NCBI RefSeq assembly: GCF_002979555.1
Contig: NZ_PCOZ01000002.1
Location: 62,001-126,000, forward strand
Length of the DNA: 64,000 bases
From: Pseudomonas sp. MYb60
GTDB taxonomy: Bacteria; Pseudomonadota; Gammaproteobacteria; Pseudomonadales; Pseudomonadaceae
Direction: 5' to 3'
Below, piece by piece: positions 1-9,953 of the stretch (position 1 is its first letter; each line of letters starts with the position of its first letter). A program made the position numbers and the translations under genes. Below the pieces are notes generated by a model that saw only the letters and a list, made by a program, of their open reading frames with translations, was not told the origin of the DNA and ran no database searches.

Positions 1-32
1 GCAACGTGGATGTATTCGGGGGAGATGCCTGA
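1..32 (+). CDS. C-terminal end of an upstream gene, probably TldD-family
   Basis: Only the last nine codons are visible (ending VFGGDA and TGA). The stop overlaps the ATG of the next gene in a TGATG junction, so the two are translationally coupled. TldD and PmbA/TldE subunits are commonly encoded as adjacent pairs, and the next gene is PmbA-like, so this is inferred to be the TldD partner. The visible residues alone do not prove it. Confidence 0.45.
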   Translation, partial: NVDVFGGDA

Positions 33-1348
33 TGAACACCTTCAAGGCATTGGTGGAGTGGCTCAAGCAGGCCATCACCGACAGTGAACAATTTCACCTG
101 GGCTATGCGGCGGAATCATCGGAATTCGTGCGCTTCAACCACGCCCGGGTGCGCCAGGCCGGGCAGGTGCAGCAGGCCAGCCTCACCCTCAAGCTGATCA
201 ACGAAGGGCGCCACGCCGACCTGAGCATCACCCTGGCCGGCGAGCCGGAACTGGACCGCCAGCGCCTGGCCGACGGCCTGCAACAGTTGCGCGAAACCTT
301 GCCGCTGCTGCCCCAGGACCCGTACCTGCTGCTCAATCACAACGCCTGGCAGAGCAACAACGAACAGGCGCAGCCGCTGCCGGAACTGTCCCGAGTACTC
401 GAAGACATCAGCCAGGCCGCCGCTGGCGTGGACCTGGTCGGCTTCTACGCCGCCGGGCCGATCAGCCGTGGGTTTGCCAGTTCGTCGGGGGCGTTTGGCT
501 GGCACCAGGCCAACAGCTTCAACTTTGATTTCAGCCTGTTCCACGCCAACGGCGAAGCGGTCAAGGCCAGCTACGCCGGGAGCACGTGGGACAGCGCCGA
601 ATTCGCCACGCGTTTCCAGCAGGCCCGCGAGCAGCTGGAGTTCCTCGGCCGTGCGCTGCACCCATTGGCGCCGGGGCAGTACCGCGCCTACCTCGCCCCG
701 GCGGCAATGGAAGAAATCATCAGCATCATCACGTGGGGCGGATTTTCCGCCCAAGCCATCGCGAGCAAAGGCAGTTCGCTGCAAAAACTGTATGCCGGCG
801 AGCAGTCCCTGAGCCCCTTGGTAACGGTCAGCGAGCAGGTCAGCGGCTCGCTGAGCGAAGCGTTTTCCGGCGAAGGTTACCCACGCGGCGACGTCACGCT
901 GATCGACGCGGGCAAGGCAGCGGGCGAGTTGATCAACTCCCGCAGCGCCGCCGAATACGGCTTGAGCACCAACGGCGCCAGCAGTGACGAAGCGCCGAGC
1001 GCGCTGCAGATGGCCGCAGGCAGCCTGGCCCAGGCCGATATCCTCAAGCAGTTGGGCACCGGGCTGTACATCAGCAACCTGTGGTACCTGAACTACTCCG
1101 ACCTGCCAGCCGCACGCCTCACCGGCATGACGCGGTTTGCCACATTCTGGGTGGAGGATGGCGTGATCAAAGCGCCAGTCAGCACGATGCGCTTTGATGA
1201 CAGCGTGTACAGCCTGCTGGGTTCGCAGCTCGAAGCGCTGACGGCGGAGCGGGAGTTGCTGCTGTCGGCCAGTACGTATGGGCAGCGCAATACCTCGTCC
1301 AATCTGCTCCCCGGCGCCCTGATCAAACGCCTGACACTGACCCTCTAA
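32..1348 (+). CDS. TldD/PmbA (TldE-like) family protein
   Basis: This 438-residue protein resembles the PmbA/TldE side of the TldD-TldE family, whose heterodimer is a metalloprotease acting on unfolded peptides and on some ribosomal peptides such as microcins. I see no HExxxH zinc motif, as expected for the non-catalytic TldE partner. A C-terminal stretch near residue 360 (LTGMTR) and the long Ser/Gly-rich middle match the family's beta-rich fold. The ATG overlaps the upstream stop (TGATG), which fixes the start and indicates co-translation with the presumed TldD partner. It is cytosolic; its substrate here is unknown. The assignment to the family is firm, the exact partner role is inferred. 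Confidence 0.8.
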   Translation: MNTFKALVEWLKQAITDSEQFHLGYAAESSEFVRFNHARVRQAGQVQQASLTLKLINEGRHADLSITLAGEPELDRQRLADGLQQLRETLPLLPQDPYLLLNHNAWQSNNEQAQPLPELSRVLEDISQAAAGVDLVGFYAAGPISRGFASSSGAFGWHQANSFNFDFSLFHANGEAVKASYAGSTWDSAEFATRFQQAREQLEFLGRALHPLAPGQYRAYLAPAAMEEIISIITWGGFSAQAIASKGSSLQKLYAGEQSLSPLVTVSEQVSGSLSEAFSGEGYPRGDVTLIDAGKAAGELINSRSAAEYGLSTNGASSDEAPSALQMAAGSLAQADILKQLGTGLYISNLWYLNYSDLPAARLTGMTRFATFWVEDGVIKAPVSTMRFDDSVYSLLGSQLEALTAERELLLSASTYGQRNTSSNLLPGALIKRLTLTL

Positions 1349-1360
1349 CTCTAAATCCAA

Positions 1361-1386
1361 TGTGGGAGGGAGCTTGCCCCCTCCCA
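1361..1386. repeat. Single REP-like palindrome
   Basis: The 8-bp arms TGGGAGGG and CCCTCCCA flank a short loop containing AGCTTGC. It is a diverged, single copy of the REP family seen elsewhere in this window, sitting 12 bases after the stop of the PmbA-like gene. Confidence 0.6.
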
Positions 1387-1390
1387 AGAC

Positions 1391-1474
1391 ACGTTGGGCA
1401 CTGCCGCCGCCGACGCGGTGCACCGTGAATTGCTGGATTACCTGGTGGGAAAAGGCACGGCGGTTGGCGCATAA
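1391..1474 (+). pseudogene. Possible C-terminal coding remnant
   Basis: Reading this strand gives an open frame ending LLDYLVGKGTAVGA and a TAA stop. It has the third-position GC pattern of local genes but no start codon in reach; the frame runs back into the REP-like palindrome. It may be the tail of a gene lost when the intergenic region was rearranged. I do not recognise the family, and it may be chance. Confidence 0.2.
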
Positions 1475-1510
1475 TCGCCAACACATAGCCTGCTAACCAA
1501 AAGGGTTTCC

Positions 1511-2938
1511 ATGCCGAATCGCGTCCCGCTCGATGCCAAAACCGCCCGCTGGCTCCCTTGGGTGGTGGCGATTGCCTTCTTCATGCAGTCGCTGGACGGG
1601 ACGATCCTCAACACCGCATTGCCGGCCATGGCCCGAGACCTCGCGGAAAACCCGCTGCGCATGCAAGGCGTGGTGATTGCCTACATGCTCACCGTCGCCC
1701 TGCTGATCCCGGCGTCGGGCTGGATCGCCGACCGCTTCGGCACCAAGAAAATCTTTTTCGGCGCGATCATGCTGTTCAGCATCGGGTCGCTGCTGTGTGC
1801 GCTGTCCAGCAGCCTGAGCATGCTGATCGGCGCGCGGGTGGTGCAGGGCCTGGGCGGTGCGTTGATGCTGCCGGTCGGGCGACTGGTGGTACTGCGCGCC
1901 TACCCGCGTTCGGAGCTGGTGCGCATCATGGGCTTCATCACCATCCCCGGCCTGCTCGGCCCGCTGCTCGGCCCGACCATGGGCGGCTGGATGGTGCAAT
2001 ACCTGACCTGGCACTGGATCTTCCTGATCAACCTGCCGGTGGGCATGGTCGGTTGCTACGCCGTGTGGAAACTCATCCCCGACCTGCGCGGCAGCGAGCG
2101 CACGCGATTTGACAGCGTCGGCTTCCTGCTGTTTGGCGCGGCGATGGTGCTGATCACCATCGCCATGGAAGGCCTGGGCGAGTTGCATCTGCCGCACCTG
2201 CGGGTGATGTTGCTGCTGTTTGGCGGGTTGGCGTGTCTCGCGGCGTACTGGCTGCGGGCCGGGCATATCGATAACCCGCTGTTTTCGCCGGTGCTGTTCA
2301 AGACCCGCACCTTTGCCGTGGGCATCCTCGGCAACCTGTTCGCGCGCTTGGGCAGCGGCGCATTGCCGTTCCTGGTGCCGCTGCTGTTGCAGGTGGCGCT
2401 GGGCTATTCACCGTCGGAAGCCGGGATGAGCATGCTGCCGCTGGCGGCGGCGGCGATGTTTGCCAAGTCCGTGGCAAGGCCGTTGATCGAGCGCCTCGGC
2501 TATCGCGTCGTGCTCACCGGCAACACCTTGGCCCTGGGCCTCATGCTGGCCAGCATGGGGCTGGTCACGGAGCACACGCCCTACCCGCTGCTGCTGGGCA
2601 TGCTCGCGGTGCTGGGGGCGATCAACTCCCTGCAATTTACGGCGATGAACACCGTGACCCTCATCGACCTGGACGACGCCCAGGCCAGCAGCGGCAACAG
2701 TTTGCTGTCGGTGGTGGCGCAATTGTCCTTGAGCCTCGGGGTGGCCTGCGCTGGTGCGCTGCTGGGCGGGTTCACTGCGCAAACCGGCAACGATGGCGTG
2801 GAAAGCATCCTCGGCGCGTTCCAGCTGACGTTTCTTACCGTGGGCATCATGGCCATGCTGGCGGCAGCGATCTTCCTGCAATTGTCGCCAAAAGACGGCA
2901 AACGGGTGGTCAGCCGCGAGCACGATATCGAGCACTGA
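1511..2938 (+). CDS. mdtD: MFS multidrug exporter, DHA2 family, MdtD-like
   Basis: This 475-residue membrane protein belongs to the 14-helix DHA2 (EmrB/QacA) branch of the major facilitator superfamily. The motif near residue 24 (FMQSLDGTILNTALPAMA) is the DHA2 signature, and DRFGTKKIF near residue 74 is the loop 2-3 motif A. Length and sequence resemble E. coli MdtD (471 residues). It should work as a proton-driven exporter in the inner membrane; its substrates cannot be read from sequence. Unlike E. coli, no mdtABC or baeSR genes lie beside it, so it seems to be a stand-alone gene. An AAGGG sits just upstream of the ATG. Confidence 0.85.
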   Translation: MPNRVPLDAKTARWLPWVVAIAFFMQSLDGTILNTALPAMARDLAENPLRMQGVVIAYMLTVALLIPASGWIADRFGTKKIFFGAIMLFSIGSLLCALSSSLSMLIGARVVQGLGGALMLPVGRLVVLRAYPRSELVRIMGFITIPGLLGPLLGPTMGGWMVQYLTWHWIFLINLPVGMVGCYAVWKLIPDLRGSERTRFDSVGFLLFGAAMVLITIAMEGLGELHLPHLRVMLLLFGGLACLAAYWLRAGHIDNPLFSPVLFKTRTFAVGILGNLFARLGSGALPFLVPLLLQVALGYSPSEAGMSMLPLAAAAMFAKSVARPLIERLGYRVVLTGNTLALGLMLASMGLVTEHTPYPLLLGMLAVLGAINSLQFTAMNTVTLIDLDDAQASSGNSLLSVVAQLSLSLGVACAGALLGGFTAQTGNDGVESILGAFQLTFLTVGIMAMLAAAIFLQLSPKDGKRVVSREHDIEH

Positions 2939-2981
2939 GGCGGCTTCCCGTCTAGAACTTGCAAGGAAAGTCCTGCGAGAC

Positions 2982-2990
2982 TGGTACACT
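2982..2990 (+). promoter_or_regulatory. Candidate extended -10 promoter for dbpA
   Basis: TGGTACACT fits an extended -10 element (TGn plus TACACT), about 30 bases before the GTG start of dbpA. A TTGCAA lies 20 bases upstream, too far to be a good -35. This is a sequence match only. Confidence 0.35.
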
Positions 2991-3021
2991 GCGCAACATT
3001 TTGTTTTGCAGAGCCAGTCCC

Positions 3022-4407
<1,386 letters not shown>

Positions 4408-4434
4408 CACGATCTCCAATTCATCGGAGATCCC

Positions 4435-4526
4435 ATGTGGGAGGGGGCTTGCCCCCGATAGCGGTGTATCAGTAACAGGTGTACTGACTGACACACTGCT
4501 ATCGGGGGCAAGCCCCCTCCCACATT
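4435..4526. repeat. Inverted REP pair
   Basis: Two REP copies face each other: GTGGGAGGGGGCTTGCCCCC followed by GATAGCGG on the left, and the reverse complement CTATCGGGGGCAAGCCCCCT on the right, separated by about 35 bases that also contain a small inverted element (GTGTATCAGT and ACTGACTGACAC). The pair fills the gap between dbpA and the next gene and could form a long hairpin in RNA. Confidence 0.85.
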
Positions 4527-4566
4527 TGATTGCATTTCAGATCAATATTTTTGTGAGGACACCGTT

Positions 4567-5745
4567 TTGCGCTCGACCGAAGTTGTGATCATTGGCGCCG
4601 GCGCCGCAGGCTTGATGTGCGCACTGACTGCTGCCGGGCGTGGGCGCAAGGTGATGTTGATCGACCACGCGAACAAGGCCGGCAAGAAGATCCTGATGTC
4701 CGGCGGTGGCCGCTGCAATTTCACCAATATGTACACCGAGCCGGCCAACTTCCTGTCGCACAACGCGCACTTCTGCAAATCCGCCCTGGCCCGCTATACC
4801 CAGTGGGACTTTATCGGGCTGGTGGCCAAGCACGGCGTGCCGTACCACGAGAAGAAACTCGGCCAGCTGTTCTGCGACAACAAGTCCAGCGACATTCTTG
4901 GGATGCTGCTCGACGAGTGCATCCAGAGCGGTGTGAGCCTGCACCTGGACACCTCGATCCAGGAAATCGCCAAAGTCGATGGCGGCTACCAGCTGCAGAC
5001 CACCTTGGGTGAACTGCGCTGTGAATCCCTGGTGATCGCCACCGGCGGCCTGTCGATCCCAACCCTGGGTGCCACCGGATTTGGCTATCAAGTGGCCAGG
5101 CAATTCGGCCATGAACTGCTGCCAACCCGCGCCGGGCTGGTGCCGTTCACCATCACCGACCAGCTCAAGGATTTGTGCGGCGAACTGTCCGGCACTTCGG
5201 TGGATTGCCTGGTGAGCTGCAACGGCCAGAGCTTTCGCGAGAACATCCTGTTTACCCATCGCGGCCTGAGCGGGCCGGCGATCTTGCAGATTTCGTCGTA
5301 TTGGGAATCCGGCGACACGGTGGAGATCAACCTGCTGCCCGACCATGACGCCCACGAATGGCTGCAACAGCAACAGGCCGAACGCCCCAACAGCGAGTTG
5401 AAAACCCTGCTGGGTGAGATCTTCACCAAGAAGATGGCCAATCTGCTGGCGGACACCTGGTTCGCGTCCAAGCCGATGAAGCAGTACACCCATGCCGAAA
5501 TCGCCGACATCGCTTCCAAGCTGGGCAACTGGCAATTGGTGCCGGCGGGGACCGAGGGCTATCGCACGGCAGAGGTGACGCTGGGCGGAGTGGACACGCG
5601 AGAAGTGTCGTCCAAGACCATGGAGTCGCTGAAAAGCCCGGGCTTGTACTTTATCGGCGAGGTGCTGGATGTGACCGGTCACCTGGGCGGCTTCAACTTC
5701 CAGTGGGCGTGGGCCTCAGGCTACGCGGCCGCGCAATATGCCTGA
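4567..5745 (+). CDS. NAD(P)/FAD-dependent oxidoreductase, BaiN/YhiN (HI0933) family
   Basis: This 392-residue flavoprotein starts with a Rossmann FAD-binding motif (VIIGAGAAGLM, residues 6-16) and contains the family hallmarks GKKILMSGGGRCNFTN (near residue 40), ATGGLSIPTLGATG (near 159) and the C-terminal GEVLDVTGHLGGFNFQWAWASG. These are diagnostic of the HI0933/YhiN family, related to BaiN. The cytosolic substrate in Pseudomonas is not established. It begins with TTG, preceded by GTGAGGA at suitable spacing; no ATG gives the complete Rossmann motif. It is a stand-alone gene between two REP-type repeats. Confidence 0.88.
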   Translation: MRSTEVVIIGAGAAGLMCALTAAGRGRKVMLIDHANKAGKKILMSGGGRCNFTNMYTEPANFLSHNAHFCKSALARYTQWDFIGLVAKHGVPYHEKKLGQLFCDNKSSDILGMLLDECIQSGVSLHLDTSIQEIAKVDGGYQLQTTLGELRCESLVIATGGLSIPTLGATGFGYQVARQFGHELLPTRAGLVPFTITDQLKDLCGELSGTSVDCLVSCNGQSFRENILFTHRGLSGPAILQISSYWESGDTVEINLLPDHDAHEWLQQQQAERPNSELKTLLGEIFTKKMANLLADTWFASKPMKQYTHAEIADIASKLGNWQLVPAGTEGYRTAEVTLGGVDTREVSSKTMESLKSPGLYFIGEVLDVTGHLGGFNFQWAWASGYAAAQYA

Positions 5746-5767
5746 CTGAAGGATGCACCCGGTCAAA

Positions 5768-5797
5768 ATGTGGGAGAGGGCACGCCCCCTCCCACAG
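5768..5797. repeat. Single REP-like palindrome
   Basis: TGTGGGAGAGGGC and GCCCCCTCCCACA form a near-perfect palindrome 23 bases after the preceding stop. It is a variant of the REP core in which one arm has AGAGGG instead of AGGGGG. Confidence 0.65.
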
Positions 5798-5910
5798 TTG
5801 GTTTGGGGTGTATCTGGGCGATATTTTGCGAATTGATGTGATCACCACCCTTGCCGTGGCGTCCTTGATAGCTCAATTTAGCGGCATCGTCCCGGAAGAC
5901 TCCAGCCTTC

Positions 5911-8094
5911 ATGTCATCGACCTCGTTCAAGCAGTCCCTGCGCCGCCTCTGGGCGCTGGACAAGTTCAGCTACAGCATTCGGGTGTTCATCGCCCTCACC
6001 GGCAGCATGGCGCTGTGCTGGTATCAGGATGAGATGACCCTGCTGATCCCGCTGTTCCTGGGGATTATCGCCAGCGCGCTGGCCGAGACCGATGACAGTT
6101 GGCAAGGCCGCCTCAACGCCCTGGCGGTGACGCTGGTGTGTTTCAGCATTGCCGCATTGTCGGTGGAACTGCTGTTTCCCTACCCCTGGATCTTTGCGAT
6201 CTCCCTGGCCCTGGCCACCTTCTGCCTGACCATGCTCGGCGCCCTCGGCGAACGTTATGGGGCGATTGCCTCGGCGACCCTGATCCTGTCGGTGTACACC
6301 ATGATCGGCGTGGACCAGCGCGGCGGCGCGGTCAGCGATTTCTGGCACGAACCGCTGCTGCTGGTAGCCGGCGCCGCCTGGTACGGCGTGCTGTCGGTGC
6401 TGTGGCAGGCGCTGTTTTCCAACCAGCCGGTGCAACAGAGTCTGGCGCGGTTGTTCCGGGAGTTGGGGCGCTACCTCAAGCTTAAATCCTCGCTGTTCGA
6501 GCCGATCCGCCAGTTGGACGTGGAAGCGCGCCGCCTGGAACTGGCCCAGCAAAACGGCCGGGTGGTCGCCGCGCTGAACGCCGCGAAGGAAATCATCCTG
6601 CACCGCGTGGGCAATGGCCGGCCAGGCTCGAAGGTCAGCCGCTACCTCAAGCTGTACTTCCTGGCGCAGGACATCCACGAGCGGGCCAGTTCGTCCCACT
6701 ACCCCTACAACGCCCTCGCCGACGCGTTCTTCCACAGCGACGTGCTGTTCCGCTGCCAGCGCCTGCTGCGCCAGCAAGGCAAGGCCTGCCAGGCGCTGGC
6801 CGAGTCGATCCAACTGCGCCAGCCGTTCATCTATGACGACAGTTTTGCCGAAGCCCTGGGTGACCTGAACGCGTCCCTGGAACACCTGCGCATCCAGAGC
6901 AACCCGGCGTGGCGGGGCCTGCTGCGTTCGTTGCGCGCCCTGGCGGCCAACCTGTCGACCCTCGACCGCCTGCTGGGTGACGCCAGCAACCCCGACAGCC
7001 TGGCCGATGCCACCGACAGCAACCTGCTGGACCGCGCCCCGCGCAACCTCAGGGAAATGTGGTCGCGCCTGCGGACCCAACTGACGCCAACCTCGCTGCT
7101 GTTCCGCCACGCCTTGCGCCTGTCCCTGGCGCTGACCGTCGGCTACGCCACCTTGCATGCGATTCACGCGTCCCAGGGCTACTGGATCATCCTGACCACG
7201 CTGTTCGTGTGCCAGCCCAACTACGGCGCCACCCGCCGCAAGCTCGGCCAGCGGATCATCGGCACGGCGATTGGCCTCACCGTGGCGTGGGCGTTGTTCG
7301 ACCTGTTCCCGAGCCCGCTGGTGCAGTCGATGTTCGCCATCGCCGCCGGCATGGTGTTCTTTATCAACCGTACCACCCGCTACACCCTGGCCACGGCCGC
7401 CATCACCCTGATGGTGCTGTTCTGCTTCAATCAGGTCGGCGATGGCTACGGGCTATTCCTGCCACGCCTGTTCGATACCTTGCTGGGCAGCCTGATTGCC
7501 GGCCTGGCGGTGTTCCTGTTCCTGCCGGACTGGCAAGGCCGACGCCTGAACAAGGTGCTGGCCAATACCCTGACCTGCAACAGCATCTACCTGCGCCAGA
7601 TCATGCAGCAATACGCCGCCGGCAAGAGCGACGACCTGGCCTACCGCCTCGCCCGGCGCAATGCGCACAACGCCGATGCAGCGCTGTCGACCACCCTGGC
7701 GAACATGCTGATGGAGCCGGGGCACTTCCGTAAGGAGGCCGATGTGGGCTTCCGCTTCCTGGTGCTGTCGCACACCTTGCTCAGCTACTTGTCCGGGCTC
7801 GGCGCACACCGCGATACCCAACTGCCGGCCGAAGTGCGCGAGCACTTGATCGACGGCGCGGGCAACACGTTGGCGGCGAGTATCGACGAGATCGCCAGCG
7901 GCTTGGCGAACAAACAGTCGATCGCGATCCAGAGTGATGCCGAGGAAGCGTTGGCAGCGGACCTGGAGCAGATGCCCGATGAGATCGATGAGGGGCAGCG
8001 CCTGGTGCAGACGCAGTTGGCGTTGATTTGCCGGCAGCTGGGGCCGTTACGGACGTTGGCGGCCCATCTGATCAAAGATACCAGCGCTGGATAG
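5911..8094 (+). CDS. yccS: YccS/FUSC family inner membrane protein
   Basis: This 727-residue protein has two blocks of transmembrane helices (roughly residues 20-165 and 395-535), each followed by a soluble domain, the layout of the YccS/YhfK (FUSC) family. The motif LGERYGAIASATLILSVYTM near residue 110 and QGYWIILTTLFVCQPNYGAT near residue 415 are family signatures. FUSC proteins are related to aromatic acid exporters such as AaeB, but YccS itself has no settled substrate. It is a stand-alone gene with its ATG preceded by a weak purine-rich stretch. The family call is firm, the transport role is inferred. Confidence 0.88.
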   Translation: MSSTSFKQSLRRLWALDKFSYSIRVFIALTGSMALCWYQDEMTLLIPLFLGIIASALAETDDSWQGRLNALAVTLVCFSIAALSVELLFPYPWIFAISLALATFCLTMLGALGERYGAIASATLILSVYTMIGVDQRGGAVSDFWHEPLLLVAGAAWYGVLSVLWQALFSNQPVQQSLARLFRELGRYLKLKSSLFEPIRQLDVEARRLELAQQNGRVVAALNAAKEIILHRVGNGRPGSKVSRYLKLYFLAQDIHERASSSHYPYNALADAFFHSDVLFRCQRLLRQQGKACQALAESIQLRQPFIYDDSFAEALGDLNASLEHLRIQSNPAWRGLLRSLRALAANLSTLDRLLGDASNPDSLADATDSNLLDRAPRNLREMWSRLRTQLTPTSLLFRHALRLSLALTVGYATLHAIHASQGYWIILTTLFVCQPNYGATRRKLGQRIIGTAIGLTVAWALFDLFPSPLVQSMFAIAAGMVFFINRTTRYTLATAAITLMVLFCFNQVGDGYGLFLPRLFDTLLGSLIAGLAVFLFLPDWQGRRLNKVLANTLTCNSIYLRQIMQQYAAGKSDDLAYRLARRNAHNADAALSTTLANMLMEPGHFRKEADVGFRFLVLSHTLLSYLSGLGAHRDTQLPAEVREHLIDGAGNTLAASIDEIASGLANKQSIAIQSDAEEALAADLEQMPDEIDEGQRLVQTQLALICRQLGPLRTLAAHLIKDTSAG

Positions 8095-8096
8095 AT

Positions 8097-8177
8097 CGCT
8101 ATCGGGGGCAAGCACCCTCCCCCATTCTGGATGTGTGAACACTGTCTAATTGTAGGAGGGGGCTTGCCCGCGATGAG
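8097..8177. repeat. Inverted REP pair (diverged)
   Basis: CGCTATCGGGGGCAAGCACC on the left and TAGGAGGGGGCTTGCCCGCG on the right are opposing REP copies about 40 bases apart. Both carry substitutions relative to the consensus. They lie between the convergent yccS and a binding-protein gene. Confidence 0.75.
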
Positions 8178-8190
8178 GCCCGCAAGACCG

Positions 8191-8928
8191 CTACAAACCG
8201 TGCTGTTTCAGCAACCGCGCATAACTGCCATCCGCCTTCATCCGGCCAATCTCCCGATCAAAGCCGGCCACAATCTGCGCATGCTCCGGGTTCTTGAGGC
8301 TCACCAGAATGTGCAGGCTGTTCTCGCTCAACGGCTTGGGCAGGAACTCGACCGCATTGCGCACGTGGGGTGATTCCCGCGCCAGGTAATAACGCGCCAC
8401 GTATTCATCCTCCACCGTCAGCCGCACCCGCTGCGCCGCCAGCATGCGCACGGCCATGGCGAAGCTGTGCACCGGGACTTTCTGCAACTGCGTGTCGGCA
8501 TCGAACGGTGGCGAGTACACATAGCCGCGCACCACGGCGATGGGGTATTCGTGCAGTTGCTGCAGGTTCTGAAACTCGATGGGGTCGTCGCGGCGCTTGA
8601 TGAAGCGCACGCGATTGAGCAGGTACTCGCCGGAAAATTGCCCCAGCTGGGTGCGCGCGTCATCGAACCAGGCATTGACCAGCACGTCATAACGCCCGTC
8701 GCCCACGCCCATCAGCGCACGGGCCCAGGGCACCTGCTCGAAATCACTGGCATAGCCCGCGCGGGCCAGGGCGGTGCTGACAATGTCGGTGGCCAGGCCA
8801 CCGTTGACCAGGGTGGCATCGGTAAACGGTGGCCATGCATCCGCGACCAGGCGCAAGCGCTGTGCAAGGGCAGGCTGGGACAGCAGCAACACTCCAATCA
8901 AAGCAACGGCACGAGCAAATCGCGGCAT
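8191..8928 (-). CDS. Periplasmic substrate-binding protein (SBP_bac_3-like), orphan
   Basis: This 245-residue protein has a signal peptide (hydrophobic core VALIGVLLLSQPALA, cleavage near residue 22), followed by a type II periplasmic binding fold (RLRLVADAWPPFTD, then PWARALMGVGDGRYDVLVNAW). This arrangement is typical of amino-acid-type binding proteins of the SBP_bac_3 family. No permease or ATPase gene is adjacent, so it is an orphan; such orphans may serve a distant transporter or a sensor. It resembles the protein at 35109-35900 in length and in the N-terminal motif (WxPY/F... PWxRxLxxL). The ligand cannot be predicted. Confidence 0.8.
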   Translation of the reverse strand: MPRFARAVALIGVLLLSQPALAQRLRLVADAWPPFTDATLVNGGLATDIVSTALARAGYASDFEQVPWARALMGVGDGRYDVLVNAWFDDARTQLGQFSGEYLLNRVRFIKRRDDPIEFQNLQQLHEYPIAVVRGYVYSPPFDADTQLQKVPVHSFAMAVRMLAAQRVRLTVEDEYVARYYLARESPHVRNAVEFLPKPLSENSLHILVSLKNPEHAQIVAGFDREIGRMKADGSYARLLKQHGL

Positions 8929-9103
8929 GCTTAATATCCTTGGCGGGCACCGAGGCTCTAACAGTAGTCCAGATTACACAAAGAATCGGGCGGTGCCTGC
9001 AGCCAATGATGGCAAATTGACTTCAGTCACACAATTTACCACTTTAGACACCAGCACCGGCCGGGCTTACTATCCAGCACCGGCATTCAGAAGAGAACAC
9101 ACC

Positions 9104-9556
9104 ATGACAGTTGAATGGGTCTGCAAACACCACACGGACCTGGGCAAGGAACAGCTCTATGCCATCCTGCGCTTGCGCGGCGAGGTGTTTGTCGTCGAGC
9201 AGAAATGCGTCTACCAGGACATCGACGGCCAAGACCTGGCAGGCGATACCCACCACCTGATGGCCTGGCAAGGCGACGAACTGGTGGCTTACCTGCGCCT
9301 GCTGGACCCGGACACCCAGGGCGGTGACGTGGTAGTTGGCCGCGTGATCGTCGCTCCGGCTGCGCGCGGCACCGGGCTGGGGCATCAGATGATGGAAGAA
9401 ACGCTGCGGCAGATTGCAGACATCTGGCCAGAGACGCCGATATTCCTGTCAGCCCAGGCGCATCTGCAAGGCTATTACGGGCGGTATGGGTTTACGGTTG
9501 AGGGCGAGGAATACCTGGAAGACGATATTCCACACATCGGTATGCGTCGGGCTTGA
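9104..9556 (+). CDS. elaA: GNAT family N-acetyltransferase, ElaA-like
   Basis: This 150-residue protein matches the ElaA branch of GNAT acetyltransferases: LYAILRLRGEVFVVEQKCVYQDIDGQD near the N-terminus and the acetyl-CoA binding motif A region VGRVIVAPAARGTGLGHQMM (residues 79-98). Its acceptor substrate is unknown. The open frame extends upstream, but the ATG at 9104, preceded by AAGAG, gives the family's usual N-terminus. It is monocistronic, divergent from the binding-protein gene and followed by a REP pair. Confidence 0.88.
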   Translation: MTVEWVCKHHTDLGKEQLYAILRLRGEVFVVEQKCVYQDIDGQDLAGDTHHLMAWQGDELVAYLRLLDPDTQGGDVVVGRVIVAPAARGTGLGHQMMEETLRQIADIWPETPIFLSAQAHLQGYYGRYGFTVEGEEYLEDDIPHIGMRRA

Positions 9557-9561
9557 GACCG

Positions 9562-9632
9562 TCATCGGGGGCAAGCCCCCTCCCACACTCGATGCGTTTA
9601 CCCATCAAAAGTGGGAGGCGGCTGGCACCCAC
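9562..9632. repeat. Inverted REP pair, right copy degraded
   Basis: The left copy (CATCGGGGGCAAGCCCCCTC) is intact. The right copy (GTGGGAGGCGGCTGGCACCC) has several changes but keeps the opposing orientation. It sits at the convergent ends of elaA and the next minus-strand gene. Confidence 0.7.
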
Positions 9633-9637
9633 CCCGT

Positions 9638-9940
9638 TCAGGGGTACCCCAACACCTGCTTGATCGACGCCAGGTTTGCCTCGATCCACCTCCGATCAAT
9701 CGCCCCCCAATTGCGAATCTGATAATGCCCGGCATGGTTGCGGGCACCGTCCTCTTGCTCGAACTCACAGACGATATCCAGGTCAGCCAACGCCGCAATC
9801 GTGTCCTGCGCCGTGCGCCGGGGCATGCCGGTGGCGTCGGTCAGCGCCGGCACGCTGCTGGCCTGGCCGCTGTCGATCAGGTAGGCCACGTACAGTCGGC
9901 GGTAGAAGCTGCTCTTGGTCTTGCTCACATCCATGGTCAT
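9638..9940 (-). CDS. Small winged-helix DNA-binding protein
   Basis: This 100-residue protein has a helix-turn-helix pattern (SSVPALTDATGMPRRTAQDTIAALADLDI, residues 28-56) followed by a possible wing (CEFEQEDGARNHAGHYQIRNWG). That suggests a MarR/ArsR-like winged-helix fold. I do not recognise a named family or target. It lies 13 bases downstream of the YgjP-type metallopeptidase gene on the same strand, so the two probably share a transcript. The start used is the first ATG; an ATG two codons later is possible. Confidence 0.7.
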   Translation of the reverse strand: MTMDVSKTKSSFYRRLYVAYLIDSGQASSVPALTDATGMPRRTAQDTIAALADLDIVCEFEQEDGARNHAGHYQIRNWGAIDRRWIEANLASIKQVLGYP

Positions 9941-9953
9941 TGGCCTTGTGCGA

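Noticed and set aside
116..1486. 456-codon minus-strand frame antisense to the PmbA-like gene
   Set aside because: Its composition is typical of antisense frames and the opposite gene is a recognised family.
4435..4526. Repeated palindromes considered as CRISPR or tRNA-like elements
   Set aside because: The repeats are dispersed REP pairs in opposing orientation, not regularly spaced direct repeats, and no cas genes are present.
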